Below, piece after piece: positions 16,103 to 25,152 of a DNA stretch of 58,279 bases. Positions within the stretch are counted from its first letter, which is position 1; each line of letters starts with the position of its first letter. The notes beneath the pieces were generated by a model, which worked only from the letters and a program-made list of their open reading frames with translations, was not told where the DNA came from and made no database searches. The stretch lies in contig NZ_LLZN01000068.1 in NCBI RefSeq assembly GCF_001509795.1, forward strand, positions 1 through 58,279, in the 5' to 3' direction. A program made the position numbers and the translations under genes. The DNA comes from Streptomyces sp. NRRL WC-3605 (lineage in GTDB: Bacteria > Actinomycetota > Actinomycetes > Streptomycetales > Streptomycetaceae).

Positions 16103-17791
16103 TCACCGCCTCCGCCGCGCCGTCCCGAACAGGGACCGGGTGATCTCCCGTCCGATCTGCGTGCCGACCGACCGGGCCAGGGACTTGAACATGCCGCTGC
16201 CGACGACCTGCTCGACGACGGACTCGTCCTTCTCCGCCTTGCCGCGCGACGAGGTGCCGCGCCCGCCCGCGCCGGTGATCTCGTCGGGGCCCTTGCCACG
16301 CCGGGGCTCCCCGGCGATCTCGTCGGGGCCCTTCCCCGGACGCCGCTCCCCGTTGGTCTCGTCCGGGCCCTTGCCGCCCCTGGGCTCCTGGAGCCTCTCG
16401 TACGCGGACTCCCTGTCCACAGCCTGTGCATACCGCTCGTGCAGCGCGGACGCGGTCACGGCCCGGTCCAGCTCCTCCGCCGCGATCGGGCCCATCAGCG
16501 ACTCGGGGGCCCGCAGCCGGGTCGCGGCGACGGGGGTCGGGGCACCCTTCTCGCTCAGGACGGTCACCACGGCCTCCCCGGTGCCCAGCCCGGTGAGCAG
16601 CTCCTCCAGGTCGTACGGCGAGTCCGGGAACGTCTTCACCGTGGCCCCGAGCGCCTTCTGGTCGTCGGGGGTGAAGGCGCGCAGCGCGTGCTGGACGCGG
16701 TTGCCGAGCTGGCCGAGCACCTCGGCCGGTACGTCCTTCGGGGTCTGGGTCACGAAGAAGACCCCGACCCCTTTCGAGCGAATGAGCCGTACGGTCCGGG
16801 TGATCGCTTCCAGGAACGCCTTGGACGCCTCGTCGAACAGCAGGTGCGCCTCGTCGAAGAAGAACACCAGCTTCGGCCGGTCGGCGTCCCCGACCTCGGG
16901 CAGGTCGTGGAAGAGGTCGGCGAGCAGCCAGATCAGGAAGGTGGAGAACAGCCGGGGCCGGTCCTGGACGGCGGACAGTTCGAGGACCGACACCAGGCCC
17001 CGCCCGTCCGGTGCCGTCCGCAGCAGCTCGGCCGTGTCGAACTCCGGCTCCCCGAAGAAGTCGCCCATGCCCTCCGCCTCGAAGGCGGTCAGGGAGCGCA
17101 GGATCACCCCGGCGGTGGCGGTCGACAGACCACCGATGTCCTTCAGCTCCGTCCTGCCCTCCTCGGAGGTGAGGAAGGCGACGACCGCCCGCAGGTCCTT
17201 GAGGTCGACCAGTTCCAGGCCCTTGGTGTCGGCGTAGTGGAAGATCAGGCCGAGCGACTGCTCCTGGGTCCGGTTGAGCTGGAGGACCTTGGACAGCAGC
17301 ACCGGGCCGAAACTGGTGATCGTGGCGCGCACCGGGACGCCGTGCCCGATGCCGCCCAGCGCGAGGAACTCGGCGGGGAAACCGGTGCCGGTCCACCGCT
17401 GGTGGACCTCGGCGGCGCGCGACCGCACCTTGTCGTTCTGCTGCCCCGGCGCCGCGATCCCCGACAGGTCGCCCTTGACGTCGGCGAGGAACACGGGGAC
17501 GCCCTGCGCGGACAGTTGTTCGGCGATCAGCTGGAGCGTCTTGGTCTTGCCGGTGCCGGTGGCGCCCGCGACCAGACCGTGCCGGTTGAGCATGGACAGC
17601 GGCACCCTGATCTGGGCGTCGGGCAGGCAGGCGCCGTCCCACAGCAGGGCGCCGAGGTCGAGGGCGGGGCCGGGGAAGGCGTATCCGGCGGCGATCTCCA
17701 GGGCCTCGCGCGGGAGTGCGGGGGCACCGGTCCGGGTCCCGGGCGCCGGGGGCGCGGCCCCGGTTCCGGGGGTGCTCTTGCGGTCGCTCAT
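16103..17791 (-). CDS. HerA-like helicase/ATPase (DUF853 family)
   Basis: The 562-residue protein has Walker A GATGTGKTKTLQ (~residues 50-61), a conserved LADVKGDLSGIA, the Walker B stretch KLVFFFDEAHLLFDEA and a sensor-like FFVTQTPKDVP. It matches the DUF853/YjgR family of HerA-type ring ATPases of uncertain cellular role. The ATG at 17791 is chosen because GGGGAGAG precedes it and the upstream extension is non-homologous. A linker near residues 460-510 holds three degenerate copies of (R)GKGPDEI(T/A)G. Confidence 0.88.
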   Translation of the reverse strand: MSDRKSTPGTGAAPPAPGTRTGAPALPREALEIAAGYAFPGPALDLGALLWDGACLPDAQIRVPLSMLNRHGLVAGATGTGKTKTLQLIAEQLSAQGVPVFLADVKGDLSGIAAPGQQNDKVRSRAAEVHQRWTGTGFPAEFLALGGIGHGVPVRATITSFGPVLLSKVLQLNRTQEQSLGLIFHYADTKGLELVDLKDLRAVVAFLTSEEGRTELKDIGGLSTATAGVILRSLTAFEAEGMGDFFGEPEFDTAELLRTAPDGRGLVSVLELSAVQDRPRLFSTFLIWLLADLFHDLPEVGDADRPKLVFFFDEAHLLFDEASKAFLEAITRTVRLIRSKGVGVFFVTQTPKDVPAEVLGQLGNRVQHALRAFTPDDQKALGATVKTFPDSPYDLEELLTGLGTGEAVVTVLSEKGAPTPVAATRLRAPESLMGPIAAEELDRAVTASALHERYAQAVDRESAYERLQEPRGGKGPDETNGERRPGKGPDEIAGEPRRGKGPDEITGAGGRGTSSRGKAEKDESVVEQVVGSGMFKSLARSVGTQIGREITRSLFGTARRRR

Positions 17792-17904
17792 GTCCGCTCT
17801 CCCCACGGCCTTCGCCGTTTCGTCATGTTCTGCCCGATCTTTTCCAGCGTCGCACTCCGCCGCCATGGCTGCGCCCGGAACGTCTCGACCGGTAGGCTTT
17901 CCGT

Positions 17905-18201
17905 GTGATCTTCAAGCGCATCGGAAACGGCCGGCCGTACCCCGACCACGGCCGGGAAAGCACCCGGCAGTGGGCGGACGTCGCTCCGCGCCCGGTCCGC
18001 CTCGATCAGCTCGTGACGACCAAGGGCCAACTCGACCTGGAGACCCTGCTCGCCGAGGACTCCACGTTCTACGGCGACCTCTTCGCGCACGTCGTGAAGT
18101 GGCAGGGCGACCTGTATCTCGAGGACGGCCTGCACCGCGCGGTCCGCGCGGCACTCCAGCAGCGCCAGGTGCTGCACGCGAGAGTGCTGGAACTGGACTG
18201 A
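17905..18201 (+). CDS. Conserved 98-residue actinobacterial protein (VapB-antitoxin-like annotation)
   Basis: The protein starts MIFKRIGNGRPYPDHG and is strongly conserved in Streptomyces as I remember it; automated annotation often labels it a VapB-family antitoxin. No toxin (PIN domain) gene lies next to it, so a toxin-antitoxin role is doubtful. It has a conserved VVKWQGDLYLEDGLHRAVRAAL stretch, mostly helical. The GTG at 17905 is the start. Confidence 0.75.
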   Translation: MIFKRIGNGRPYPDHGRESTRQWADVAPRPVRLDQLVTTKGQLDLETLLAEDSTFYGDLFAHVVKWQGDLYLEDGLHRAVRAALQQRQVLHARVLELD

Positions 18202-18313
18202 GTCCGGGCTGACGCGGCCGGGCCTCGTCCGCATTGACCCTTTCGGGTTGGACCGTGCGGCTGCGAATGATCATCTAGTAGGCATTGCCGCCCGGGCGCA
18301 CTACGCTGCGCCC

Positions 18314-18961
18314 ATGAGCATGCTGACTCCCCCCGGCATGGGTGGCCAATACCGGATCAAGGGGGACAAGTACCCACGGATGCGGCGTCGTCGAGCGCGC
18401 GGCAGGCTCGTCCTGCTCGGCGCGGCCTCGCTCGCCGGCCTCGGCCTGGCCGGCTGGGGCACGCTCCAGCTCGTCGACGTCTTCACGGGCGGCGGCGGCA
18501 CGGCCTCCGCGGCCGGGGCCGGGAGCGGCTGCGCGACGAAGGCGAAGGCGAAGGCCTCGCCGTCCGCCGCGCCGAAGCCGCCTGAGCCGGGCGCAATCAC
18601 CGTCAACGTCCTCAACGCCACCACGCGCGGCGGGCTGGCGAAGAAGACCGCGGACGAGCTGAAGAAGCGCGGCTTCAAGATCGGTGACGTGGGCAACGCG
18701 AGCAAGGAGTACGACAAGAAGGTCAAGGGCACCGGGCTGCTGCTCGGCCCGGCCTCCTCGCTGAACACCTCGCTGCCGGTCCTCGCGACCCAGCTGACCG
18801 CCGCCGAGCGCCGCACCGACGCGGCCCGCAAGGGCACCGCCGTGGACCTGGTCATCGGCGACAGGTTCAAGGAGCTGACGAAGAAGGCGGACGCCGACAA
18901 GGCCCTGGCCGCGCTGGCCGAGCCCGAGCCGACGCCCGCCTCGTCGAAGAAGGGGTGCTGA
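18314..18961 (+). CDS. Membrane-anchored LytR C-terminal domain protein
   Basis: The 215-residue protein has a short Arg-rich N-terminus, one transmembrane helix (LVLLGAASLAGLGLAGWGTL, ~residues 31-50), a low-complexity spacer and the LytR_C domain beginning ITVNVLNATTRGGLAKKTAD. In LytR-CpsA-Psr proteins this domain follows the ligase domain; here it stands alone outside the membrane, so it is probably an envelope accessory protein. The ATG at 18314 gives the usual MSMLTPPGMGGQYRIKGDKYPRM start. It converges with upp. Confidence 0.88.
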   Translation: MSMLTPPGMGGQYRIKGDKYPRMRRRRARGRLVLLGAASLAGLGLAGWGTLQLVDVFTGGGGTASAAGAGSGCATKAKAKASPSAAPKPPEPGAITVNVLNATTRGGLAKKTADELKKRGFKIGDVGNASKEYDKKVKGTGLLLGPASSLNTSLPVLATQLTAAERRTDAARKGTAVDLVIGDRFKELTKKADADKALAALAEPEPTPASSKKGC

Positions 18962-18976
18962 GGGGCGCCGCTGCGC

Positions 18977-19612
18977 CTATTCGGCGGCGCCGTACAGGCG
19001 GTCGCCCGCGTCGCCCAGGCCGGGCACGATGTACCCGCTCTCGTTGAGGTGGTCGTCCACGGCGGCCGTCACGACGGTCACCGGCGTGCCCGCCAGCTCG
19101 CGCTCCATCAGCTCCACGCCCTCGGGCGCGGCGAGGAGCACCACGGCGGTCACGTCGTCGGCGCCGCGCTTGATCAGCTCCTGGATCGCGGCGACCAGGG
19201 TGCCGCCGGTGGCCAGCATCGGGTCGAGGACGTACACCTGACGCCCGGAGAGGTCCTCGGGCATGCGCGAGGCGTACGTGGACGCCTGGAGCGTCTCCTC
19301 GTTGCGGATCATGCCCAGGAAGCCCACCTCGGCGGTCGGCAGCAGCCGGACCATGCCGTCCAGCATGCCGAGTCCGGCCCGCAGGATCGGCACCACGAGC
19401 GGGCGCGGGTGGGAGAGCTTCACACCGGTGGTGTCGGTGACGGGGGTCGAGATGTCGACCGCTTCGGTCCGCACGTCCCGCGTGGCCTCGTAGGCGAGCA
19501 GGGTGACCAGTTCGTCGGCGAGCCGCCGGAAGGTCGCGGAGTCGGTGCGCCGGTCGCGCAGCGTGGTGAGCTTGTGGGCGACCAGGGGGTGGTCGACGAC
19601 GTGGAGACGCAT
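18977..19612 (-). CDS. upp: Uracil phosphoribosyltransferase
   Basis: The 211-residue enzyme converts uracil and PRPP to UMP (pyrimidine salvage). The PRPP-binding loop is [16 protein letters not shown], with further family motifs [24 protein letters not shown] and the C-terminal [15 protein letters not shown]. The ATG at 19612 ([16 protein letters not shown]) matches the family start. Confidence 0.97.
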   Translation of the reverse strand: MRLHVVDHPLVAHKLTTLRDRRTDSATFRRLADELVTLLAYEATRDVRTEAVDISTPVTDTTGVKLSHPRPLVVPILRAGLGMLDGMVRLLPTAEVGFLGMIRNEETLQASTYASRMPEDLSGRQVYVLDPMLATGGTLVAAIQELIKRGADDVTAVVLLAAPEGVELMERELAGTPVTVVTAAVDDHLNESGYIVPGLGDAGDRLYGAAE

Positions 19613-19749
19613 GTCCACAACAGTAACCGGGCCCGATATGCCCGGCGCCCCCGCACACGGCAAGCCCTCGCTGCGCCGTTCACCCTCGCGCTGGCATCAA
19701 ACCGTCCGTCGGAGGGAAAGTGGGAGGGACGCGACCTGGGGGTGAGCCT

Positions 19750-19944
19750 ATGCCGAACGCCGAATCGCCTGCGGATCCCGCACCGGACGCGCCGGACACG
19801 AGCGACGCCGCCCGGCGCCGGCGGCGCGCCCAGTTCCTGCGGGAACTCGCCGAGGCCCGCGCGCTGCGCGACCGGGTCCAGCCGCGCCGGGCGAAGGCGG
19901 CCCGGCTGCGCCACGCCATGCGTATGCGCACGTTCCGCTGGTAG
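19750..19944 (+). CDS. Small basic conserved protein (64 residues)
   Basis: It starts MPNAESPADPAPDAPDTSD and continues into an Arg-rich helical stretch ending MRMRTFRW. GGGGGTGAG just upstream (19737-19745) is the ribosome site. Homologues with the same C-terminus occur in other Streptomyces as far as I recall. The charge suggests nucleic-acid or ribosome contact, but the function is unknown. Confidence 0.65.
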   Translation: MPNAESPADPAPDAPDTSDAARRRRRAQFLRELAEARALRDRVQPRRAKAARLRHAMRMRTFRW

Positions 19945-20256
19945 CGCGGCGCCGTGAGCACCGGCCGCGCCGGGCTCAGTTGGGGCCGGGGCGTGCCGGA
20001 ACACCCGGGAAAGCCGCGTACGATCCGCAGGTGGCGGCAACGAGTGCGCTGGTGAGTCCTTCGCGGACGCGCTCGCGGACCCCCTCGGGCCACGGCGATC
20101 AAAACAGCCGGACACAGGGAGCCGAAGACGTCCCCTGGACGCCTCGTTTCTGCCACGATTCCGAGTGGGTGGGGCTCGGACCCCGAGCCGTCCCGCCCGT
20201 AACCTCCGCCGGGGGGACCCCCAACCGGCACGCCTCAGACCAGTGGGAGAGTCACG

Positions 20257-20784
20257 GTGTACTTCGCCGCACTGCTCGCGCGCACCGAAGACGGGTGGGA
20301 AGCGAGCGACACAGAGCTCGACGATGTGGAGACCCTGTCGGATCTGGCCGACCTGGCCCGTGAAGCCTCGCCCGAGGACGACACGGTGCTGGTTCTCATC
20401 GAGCAGGAGGACGCCTGGTTCGGCGTCGTCCGCATCGACGGTGAGGACGACCCCCGCATCTACGTGTCGGACGCCGCCGCGGCCGCCCGCAGCAGCTACG
20501 GCGAGATCCTGCTCACCGACGAACTGCTCGGCAGGGAGCCCGGCGACGACGGCGCCGACCTGGACTCCCTCGACCTCGACGGCACGGAGGAGCCGGACGG
20601 CGACTCCGACGACGAGGAGGGCGGGAGCGGGGACGCTGTTCCGCACAGCCCGGTCGGCGACAGCGAGATCCTCGACGACCTCGGCGTCGGCGAGAAGGAG
20701 CTGAAGTCCCTGGACGCCGAGGACGCCCTCGGCGCGATCGCCGACGCGCTGGGTGCCTCGGAGGTCCTGGAGACGGTCCGCTGA
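20257..20784 (+). CDS. tRNA adenosine deaminase-associated protein
   Basis: This 175-residue acidic protein begins MYFAALLARTEDGWE and has the conserved DLADLAREASPEDDTVLVLIEQEDAWFG, followed by a very acidic linker (DGDSDDEEGG) and a C-terminal helix (LDDLGVGEKELKSLDAEDALGAIAD). The family is found immediately upstream of tadA in actinobacteria, as here, where the gap to the deaminase is tiny. It has no catalytic motif and is presumed a partner. The GTG start follows GGGAGAG. Confidence 0.88.
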   Translation: MYFAALLARTEDGWEASDTELDDVETLSDLADLAREASPEDDTVLVLIEQEDAWFGVVRIDGEDDPRIYVSDAAAAARSSYGEILLTDELLGREPGDDGADLDSLDLDGTEEPDGDSDDEEGGSGDAVPHSPVGDSEILDDLGVGEKELKSLDAEDALGAIADALGASEVLETVR

Positions 20785-20822
20785 CCTCACCCGACCCCGT
20801 ACGCGACCGCTGGCGGGCGGCG

Positions 20823-21254
20823 ATGAGGCTCGCCCTGGGAGAGGCCGAGGAGGCCGTCCGGGGCGGGGACGTTCCCGTCGGCGCGGTCGTGCTGTCCGCC
20901 GACGGCACCCGGGTGCTCGGCGCCGGGCACAACGAGCGGGAGGCGACCGGGGATCCGACCGCGCACGCGGAGGTGCTGGCCATCCGCCGGGCCGCCGCCG
21001 CGCTCGGTGAGTGGCGGCTGACGGGGTGCACGCTCGTCGTCACCCTGGAACCGTGCACGATGTGCGCGGGTGCCCTCGTGCAGTCCCGGGTGGACCGGGT
21101 CGTCTACGGCGCCCGCGACGACAAGGCCGGCGCGGCGGGTTCCCTGTGGGACGTCGTACGCGACCGGCGGCTGAACCACCGGCCCGAGGTGATCGAGGGC
21201 GTCCTCGCCGAGGACTGCGCGCGCCTGCTCACGGAGTTCTTCCGGGCCCGCTGA
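20823..21254 (+). CDS. tadA: tRNA-specific adenosine(34) deaminase
   Basis: The 143-residue zinc deaminase converts A34 to inosine in tRNA-Arg(ACG); that tRNA is also in this window. It has the HAEVLAI motif (zinc His plus catalytic Glu) and PCTMCAGAL (the two zinc cysteines). The ATG at 20823 is used. The same frame is open upstream to 20781, reading TSPDPVRDRWRAA, and could be translated from a CTG at 20781 that overlaps the previous stop, so the true protein may be about 14 residues longer. Confidence 0.95.
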   Translation: MRLALGEAEEAVRGGDVPVGAVVLSADGTRVLGAGHNEREATGDPTAHAEVLAIRRAAAALGEWRLTGCTLVVTLEPCTMCAGALVQSRVDRVVYGARDDKAGAAGSLWDVVRDRRLNHRPEVIEGVLAEDCARLLTEFFRAR

Positions 21255-21310
21255 ACCGGGGCCGCTTATCGATTTCGAAGCACGGCCCGGCGTGCTGTAA
21301 GGTCTCCCTC

Positions 21311-21395
21311 GGTAGCGTGTCCGAGCGGCCGAAGGAGCTCGCCTCGAAAGCGAGTGTGGCGCAAGTCACCGAGGGTTCAAATCCCTCCGCTACCG
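21311..21395 (+). tRNA. tRNA-Ser (anticodon CGA)
   Basis: The acceptor strands GGTAGCG and CGCTACC pair, with discriminator G. The anticodon loop CTCGAAA carries CGA. The variable arm is long (TGTGGCGCAAGTCACC) and the T-loop is GTTCAAATC. It is 85 nt without an encoded CCA. Confidence 0.96.
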
Positions 21396-21400
21396 CTCTG

Positions 21401-21431
21401 GAAGGGCCCCGTCTCACGACGGGGCCCTTCG
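21401..21431 (+). terminator. Hairpin terminator downstream of tRNA-Ser(CGA)
   Basis: The inverted repeat GAAGGGCCCCGTC / GACGGGGCCCTTC with a short loop lies a few bases past the tRNA 3' end. It closely resembles the terminator after tRNA-Ser(GGA). Confidence 0.85.
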
Positions 21432-21557
21432 TGCTGTTGATCTCCGCGGAGGCGTGGCCGCTACACTCACCGCCGGAAACACGGGGCCTTTCCGGGCTCT
21501 TTCGACGCACTGGGCACAGCAGCCACGGCAGACACAGCAGCCACAGGGGAGGCCGCG

Positions 21558-21737
21558 ATGGCGGTGAATGGCAAGAAGATCGCCGTCTACCTGGTCGTGG
21601 TCTTCGCGCTCTATGTGATCATCACCGATCCGGCGAAGGCCGCCGACTACGTCCAGGTCGGCTTCGAGGGCATCTCGGACGCCGCCCAGGCCGTCGGGGA
21701 GTTCATGACCTGGATCGCCAACGGAGGAGACTCATGA
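21558..21737 (+). CDS. Small membrane protein (59 residues)
   Basis: It reads MAVNGKKIAVYLVVVFALYV, giving one transmembrane helix at about residues 7-24, then a short soluble tail ending in NGGDS. GGGGAGG precedes the start. Its TGA stop overlaps the ATG of the Dabb gene (ATGA), so the two are co-translated. Function is unknown; conservation with the Dabb gene in Streptomyces is what I would expect. Confidence 0.78.
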   Translation: MAVNGKKIAVYLVVVFALYVIITDPAKAADYVQVGFEGISDAAQAVGEFMTWIANGGDS

Positions 21738-22027
21738 TCCGCCACCTCGTCCTGTTCAAGCTCGACGAGGGCGTCGAGCGCGACGACCCCCGCGTGGTGG
21801 AGGGCGTCGAGGCCTTCCGCGCACTGGAGGGCAAGATCCCCGAGATCCGGTACTGGGAGCTGGGCTGGAACCTCAGCGACCGCCCCATCGCCTACGACTT
21901 CGCCATCAACTCGGCCTTCGAGGACCCGGCCGCCCTGCGCACCTACGTGGACCACCCCGAGCACCAGGCGGGCGTCGGCCTGTGGCGCGAGTTCAGCAGC
22001 TGGGTGATCGCCGACTACGAATTCTGA
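21734..22027 (+). CDS. Dabb (stress-responsive alpha/beta barrel) family protein
   Basis: The 97-residue protein MIRHLVLFKLDEG...YWELGWNLSDRP...YDFAINSAFED...YVDHPEHQ...SSWVIADYEF is a typical Dabb domain, a dimeric alpha-beta barrel. The ribosome site GGAGGAG lies inside the upstream gene and the start overlaps its stop. The biochemical role is not established. Confidence 0.92.
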   Translation: MIRHLVLFKLDEGVERDDPRVVEGVEAFRALEGKIPEIRYWELGWNLSDRPIAYDFAINSAFEDPAALRTYVDHPEHQAGVGLWREFSSWVIADYEF

Positions 22028-22062
22028 GGCGCGGCGCCCCCGGGCGCCCCGTCCCGACCCGA

Positions 22063-22088
22063 GCCCTCCGCCCTCCGGCGGGGGGCTT
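22063..22088 (+). terminator. Terminator after the Dabb gene
   Basis: The stem GCCCTCCGCC / GGCGGGGGGC with a four-base loop is followed by TTTC, placed between the Dabb stop and the sigF promoter region. Confidence 0.7.
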
Positions 22089-22176
22089 TCGCGTGTCCGC
22101 AGGGGTGACGGGCCCTCAACACGGGATTAGACGGTACTTGAACACAATGAACTGTCTTGTGATGCTATGACCGCTT

Positions 22177-23043
22177 TTGACGGATGAGTTGATGGATCAC
22201 GAGGTGGAGTTGACCGTGCCGGCCAGTACTGCGCCTCAAGCCCCGACGCAGGAGGAAACTCCCGCGTCCCCGCCGCGCAGCCGTGGCGCCGACACCCGGG
22301 CCCTCACCCAGGTCCTCTTCGGGGAGCTGAAGGAGCTCCAGCCGGGTACGCCGGAGCACAACCGCGTGCGCGCGGCGCTCATCGAGGCGAACCTCCCGCT
22401 CGTGCGCTACGCGGCCGCCCGTTTCCGCTCCCGCAACGAGCCGATGGAGGACGTGATCCAGGTCGGCACGATCGGCCTCATCAACGCCATCGACCGCTTC
22501 GACCCGGACCGGGGCGTGCAGTTCCCGACCTTCGCGATGCCGACGGTGGTCGGCGAGATCAAGCGGTACTTCCGCGACAACGTGCGCACGGTCCATGTGC
22601 CGCGCCGGCTGCACGAGCTGTGGGTCCAGGTGAACAGCGCCACCGAGGACCTCACGACCGCCTTCGGGCGCACCCCCACCACCTCCGAGATCGCCGAGCG
22701 GCTGCGCATCACCGAGGACGAGGTCCTGTCCTGCATCGAGGCCGGGCGGTCGTACCACGCCACCTCGCTGGAGGCCGCCCAGGAGGGCGACGGGCTGCCC
22801 GGACTCCTGGACCGGCTCGGCTACGAGGACCCCGCCCTGGACGGCGTGGAGCACCGGGACCTGGTCCGCCACCTCCTCGTGCAACTGCCCGAGCGGGAAC
22901 AGAGAATCCTGCTGCTGCGCTACTACAGCAATCTCACCCAGTCGCAGATCAGTGCGGAACTCGGGGTCTCCCAGATGCACGTCTCGAGGCTACTGGCCCG
23001 TAGCTTCCAGCGGCTCCGCTCGGCGAACCGGATCGACGCATAA
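22177..23043 (+). CDS. sigF: RNA polymerase sigma factor SigF (SigB/F/G family)
   Basis: The 288-residue group 3 sigma factor has region 2 ([25 protein letters not shown]), region 3 (VPRRLHELW and [11 protein letters not shown]) and region 4 with its helix-turn-helix ([21 protein letters not shown]). In S. coelicolor SigF acts late in spore maturation. The position just upstream of sigN and downstream of the tadA/Dabb block supports the name. The 149-bp upstream region (22028-22176) is unusually AT-rich for this DNA (ACTTGAACACAATGAACTG), as expected for a regulated promoter. The start could be GTG/TTG at 22177 or the ATG at 22192. Confidence 0.9.
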   Translation: MTDELMDHEVELTVPASTAPQAPTQEETPASPPRSRGADTRALTQVLFGELKELQPGTPEHNRVRAALIEANLPLVRYAAARFRSRNEPMEDVIQVGTIGLINAIDRFDPDRGVQFPTFAMPTVVGEIKRYFRDNVRTVHVPRRLHELWVQVNSATEDLTTAFGRTPTTSEIAERLRITEDEVLSCIEAGRSYHATSLEAAQEGDGLPGLLDRLGYEDPALDGVEHRDLVRHLLVQLPEREQRILLLRYYSNLTQSQISAELGVSQMHVSRLLARSFQRLRSANRIDA

Positions 23044-23157
23044 CCGCAAGCATGAGCGAGCCATAACCTGCGAGAGCGAATCGCTCACCAGGGCGGATGC
23101 CGACAGTTGAGAGCCGAAACACCGTCAGACCCCCTGTAAGCAGGGCGGATTCGGATC

Positions 23158-23199
23158 TCACATGTCGACATGTCACTACAGCGCGTTGCCGACATGTGA
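23158..23199. promoter_or_regulatory. Palindromic ACATGT array upstream of sigN
   Basis: ACATGTCGACATGT (23160-23173) is a perfect 14-bp palindrome. A third ACATGT follows at 23192-23197, so that TCACATGTCG (23158-23167) and CGACATGTGA (23190-23199) form a perfect 10-bp inverted repeat. It lies in the sigF-sigN intergenic region about 110-150 bases before the sigN start. It looks like an operator with two or three half-sites; the regulator is unknown. Confidence 0.6.
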
Positions 23200-23311
23200 C
23201 ATTCTTTCGCCAGCGCGTTTGCCGCGGCTTCGGCTCCGGTATTCAGGTGAAGGCTGGCGTTCCTCGTTCGGAGCGTTCGCCACGACCGTCCCGCGACCCA
23301 GAGGGGGTGGC

Positions 23312-24217
23312 ATGTCCGCAGACCAGGGCAGCTCGAAGGTGCTCACGCTCATGAAGAGCGAGTCGCCCGACGCCGCGCTCGACGTTTCGGCTCTCGAGGC
23401 CGTTCCGGCCCCGGCTCTTCCGGCATCCGACATCACAGCCGTCCCGGCTTCGGCGGACATCGACACCCGCACCCTGTCCCGCTCCCTGTTCCTGCGGCTC
23501 GCCGCGCTGGACGAGAACAGCCCCGAGCGCGCGTACGTCCGGGACACCCTGATCGAGCTCAACCTCCCCCTCGTGCGCTACGCGGCGGCCCGCTTCCGCT
23601 CGCGCAACGAGCCGATGGAGGACATCGTCCAGGTCGGCACCATCGGCCTGATCAAGGCGATCGACCGCTTCGACTGCGAGCGGGGCGTGGAGTTCCCGAC
23701 CTTCGCGATGCCGACGGTGGTCGGCGAGATCAAGCGGTTCTTCCGTGACACGTCCTGGTCGGTGCGCGTCCCGCGCCGCCTCCAGGAGCTGCGCCTGGCG
23801 CTGACCAAGGCCAGCGACGAGCTGTCCCAGAAGCTGGACCGCTCGCCGACCGTCACCGAACTCGCCGCCGTGCTCGGCGTGTCCGAGGAGGACGTCGTCG
23901 ACGGCCTCGCGGTGGGCAATGCCTACACCGCCTCCTCGCTGGACTCGCCGGCCCCGGAGGACGACGGCGGGGAGGGCTCGCTCGCCGACCGGCTCGGCTA
24001 CGAGGACACCGCGCTGGAGGGCGTGGAGTACCGGGAGTCGCTGAAGCCGCTGCTGGCCAAGCTGCCGCCCCGCGAGCGCCGCATCATCATGCTGCGCTTC
24101 TTCGCCAACATGACGCAGTCGCAGATCGGCGAGGAGGTCGGCATCTCCCAGATGCACGTCTCCCGGCTGCTGACCCGGACCCTGGCCCAGCTGCGCGAGG
24201 GCCTGATCTCCGACTGA
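23312..24217 (+). CDS. sigN: RNA polymerase sigma factor SigN (SigB/F/G family)
   Basis: The 301-residue paralogue of SigF has the same region 2 ([21 protein letters not shown]), region 3 and region 4 ([21 protein letters not shown]). The N-terminal ~60 residues are a low-complexity extension. The ATG at 23312 ([18 protein letters not shown]) is preceded by GAGGGGGTGG; the longer frame to 23162 would run through the palindromic operator and is rejected. In S. coelicolor SigN is active in a subapical aerial compartment and drives nepA, which is also in this window. Confidence 0.9.
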   Translation: MSADQGSSKVLTLMKSESPDAALDVSALEAVPAPALPASDITAVPASADIDTRTLSRSLFLRLAALDENSPERAYVRDTLIELNLPLVRYAAARFRSRNEPMEDIVQVGTIGLIKAIDRFDCERGVEFPTFAMPTVVGEIKRFFRDTSWSVRVPRRLQELRLALTKASDELSQKLDRSPTVTELAAVLGVSEEDVVDGLAVGNAYTASSLDSPAPEDDGGEGSLADRLGYEDTALEGVEYRESLKPLLAKLPPRERRIIMLRFFANMTQSQIGEEVGISQMHVSRLLTRTLAQLREGLISD

Positions 24218-24242
24218 CTCCTCGTGCCTGACGGAGGGCCGG

Positions 24243-24805
24243 CCATCACGGCCCGCTGCTCCGCGCGAGGTGGACGACCTCGACACCCGGCCGTCGGTGC
24301 GCCCTGTGGGGCGCGTCGGCGGCCGTCGTCGTCCTGGGGGCCGTCCCGGCCTCGTGCGGGGGCGGTCCGGTGGTGAGGAGTTCGTCGCGACGGGGCCGGC
24401 GGGCGGCCCGTCCCAGGTCCCGGCGGCCGGCCCGACCGGCACGGTGACGCGGGTGCCGCTGCCCTCCGGGGGCCGGGCGGCGCGCAGAGCGACTCGGCCG
24501 AGCGGCCGGGTGGCGCGGAGGGCGGCTCCGCCGGGCGGGCGGCGGGTCAGGGGCGGGGCGGGGGCGCGCCCCGCCCGCGGGTACGGATCAGGCGGACGCG
24601 GGGGCGTGCCCCGTCCGCGGGTGCGGATCAGGCGGGCGCGACGGACGGTCCCGGTCCGGTGCCGTCGAGGGCCCCCGGCCGGGCGACCCTCACCGCGAAC
24701 GCACCGGGTTCGGCGACCCCGGCTCCCCCGGCGTACCCGGCCCCGTCCCGCGGGCGCGGCTCGTCGGCGGTGAGCCGGTGGGCCGTATCGCCGCCGCGGC
24801 CCGCG
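24243..24805 (+). pseudogene. Probable decayed lipoprotein gene
   Basis: No single frame is protein-like across this gap, but three frames in succession look like parts of one secreted lipoprotein. Around 24300-24365 one frame reads ALWGASAAVVVLGAVPASCG, a hydrophobic helix with a lipobox-like end. From about 24375 a second frame reads EEFVATGPAGGPSQVPAAGP, and from about 24655 a third reads PSRAPGRATLTANAPGSATP. The first frame has no start codon and meets a stop upstream. This fits a gene lost by start loss and frameshifts. The intact frame from 24270 is Arg-rich and unlike protein. Confidence 0.4.
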
Positions 24806-24808
24806 GTA

Positions 24809-25006
24809 TTACTTCAGCGCGAGCCAGGCGACCGCGGCGACGATCACGACGGCGGCGATCACACCGACGATCAGGCCGATGCGGGGGCCGGAGGAGGCCG
24901 CCTGCTGCCGTCCGCCGCCCTGCGGACCCTCGTCGACGAAGGCGCGGAACATCTGGGTGCTGCCTGCGGGGTCGTGGTTGCCCTGAGGGCCCTGGGTGTT
25001 AGCCAT
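24809..25006 (-). CDS. Small C-tail-anchored membrane protein (65 residues)
   Basis: MANTQGPQGNHDPAGSTQMF starts a soluble N-terminus. A single C-terminal transmembrane helix (RIGLIVGVIAAVVIVAAVAW, ~residues 43-62) ends with ALK. The ATG at 25006 is chosen because the longer in-frame extension is Cys/Trp-rich and atypical. Function is unknown. It is divergent from the MarR gene, so both promoters share 25007-25212. Confidence 0.72.
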   Translation of the reverse strand: MANTQGPQGNHDPAGSTQMFRAFVDEGPQGGGRQQAASSGPRIGLIVGVIAAVVIVAAVAWLALK

Positions 25007-25152
25007 GGCCCGAGACCCTAGCGAATGAGCCGGTGAGGCCCAAGTGGGGGACGCCGCTCCGCACACAGGTCCACACACCCCACTCCACCTGCACATTTAC
25101 GGTCGCAATACTTGCCTTTGCCAACTTTTTGCGGCGGCATCCCCGGATTTGT

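Noticed and set aside
17905..18201. Toxin-antitoxin module
   Set aside because: The protein resembles what is often labelled VapB, but no toxin gene with a PIN domain is adjacent, and upstream is a divergent ATPase.
19945..20256. Possible gene upstream of the tadA-associated protein
   Set aside because: Open frames here lack ribosome sites and protein-like composition; best seen as promoter and leader DNA.
24270..24773. Intact 167-codon plus-strand gene after sigN
   Set aside because: The translation is Arg/Gly/Pro-rich; protein-like segments occur in successive different frames instead, which favours a decayed gene.
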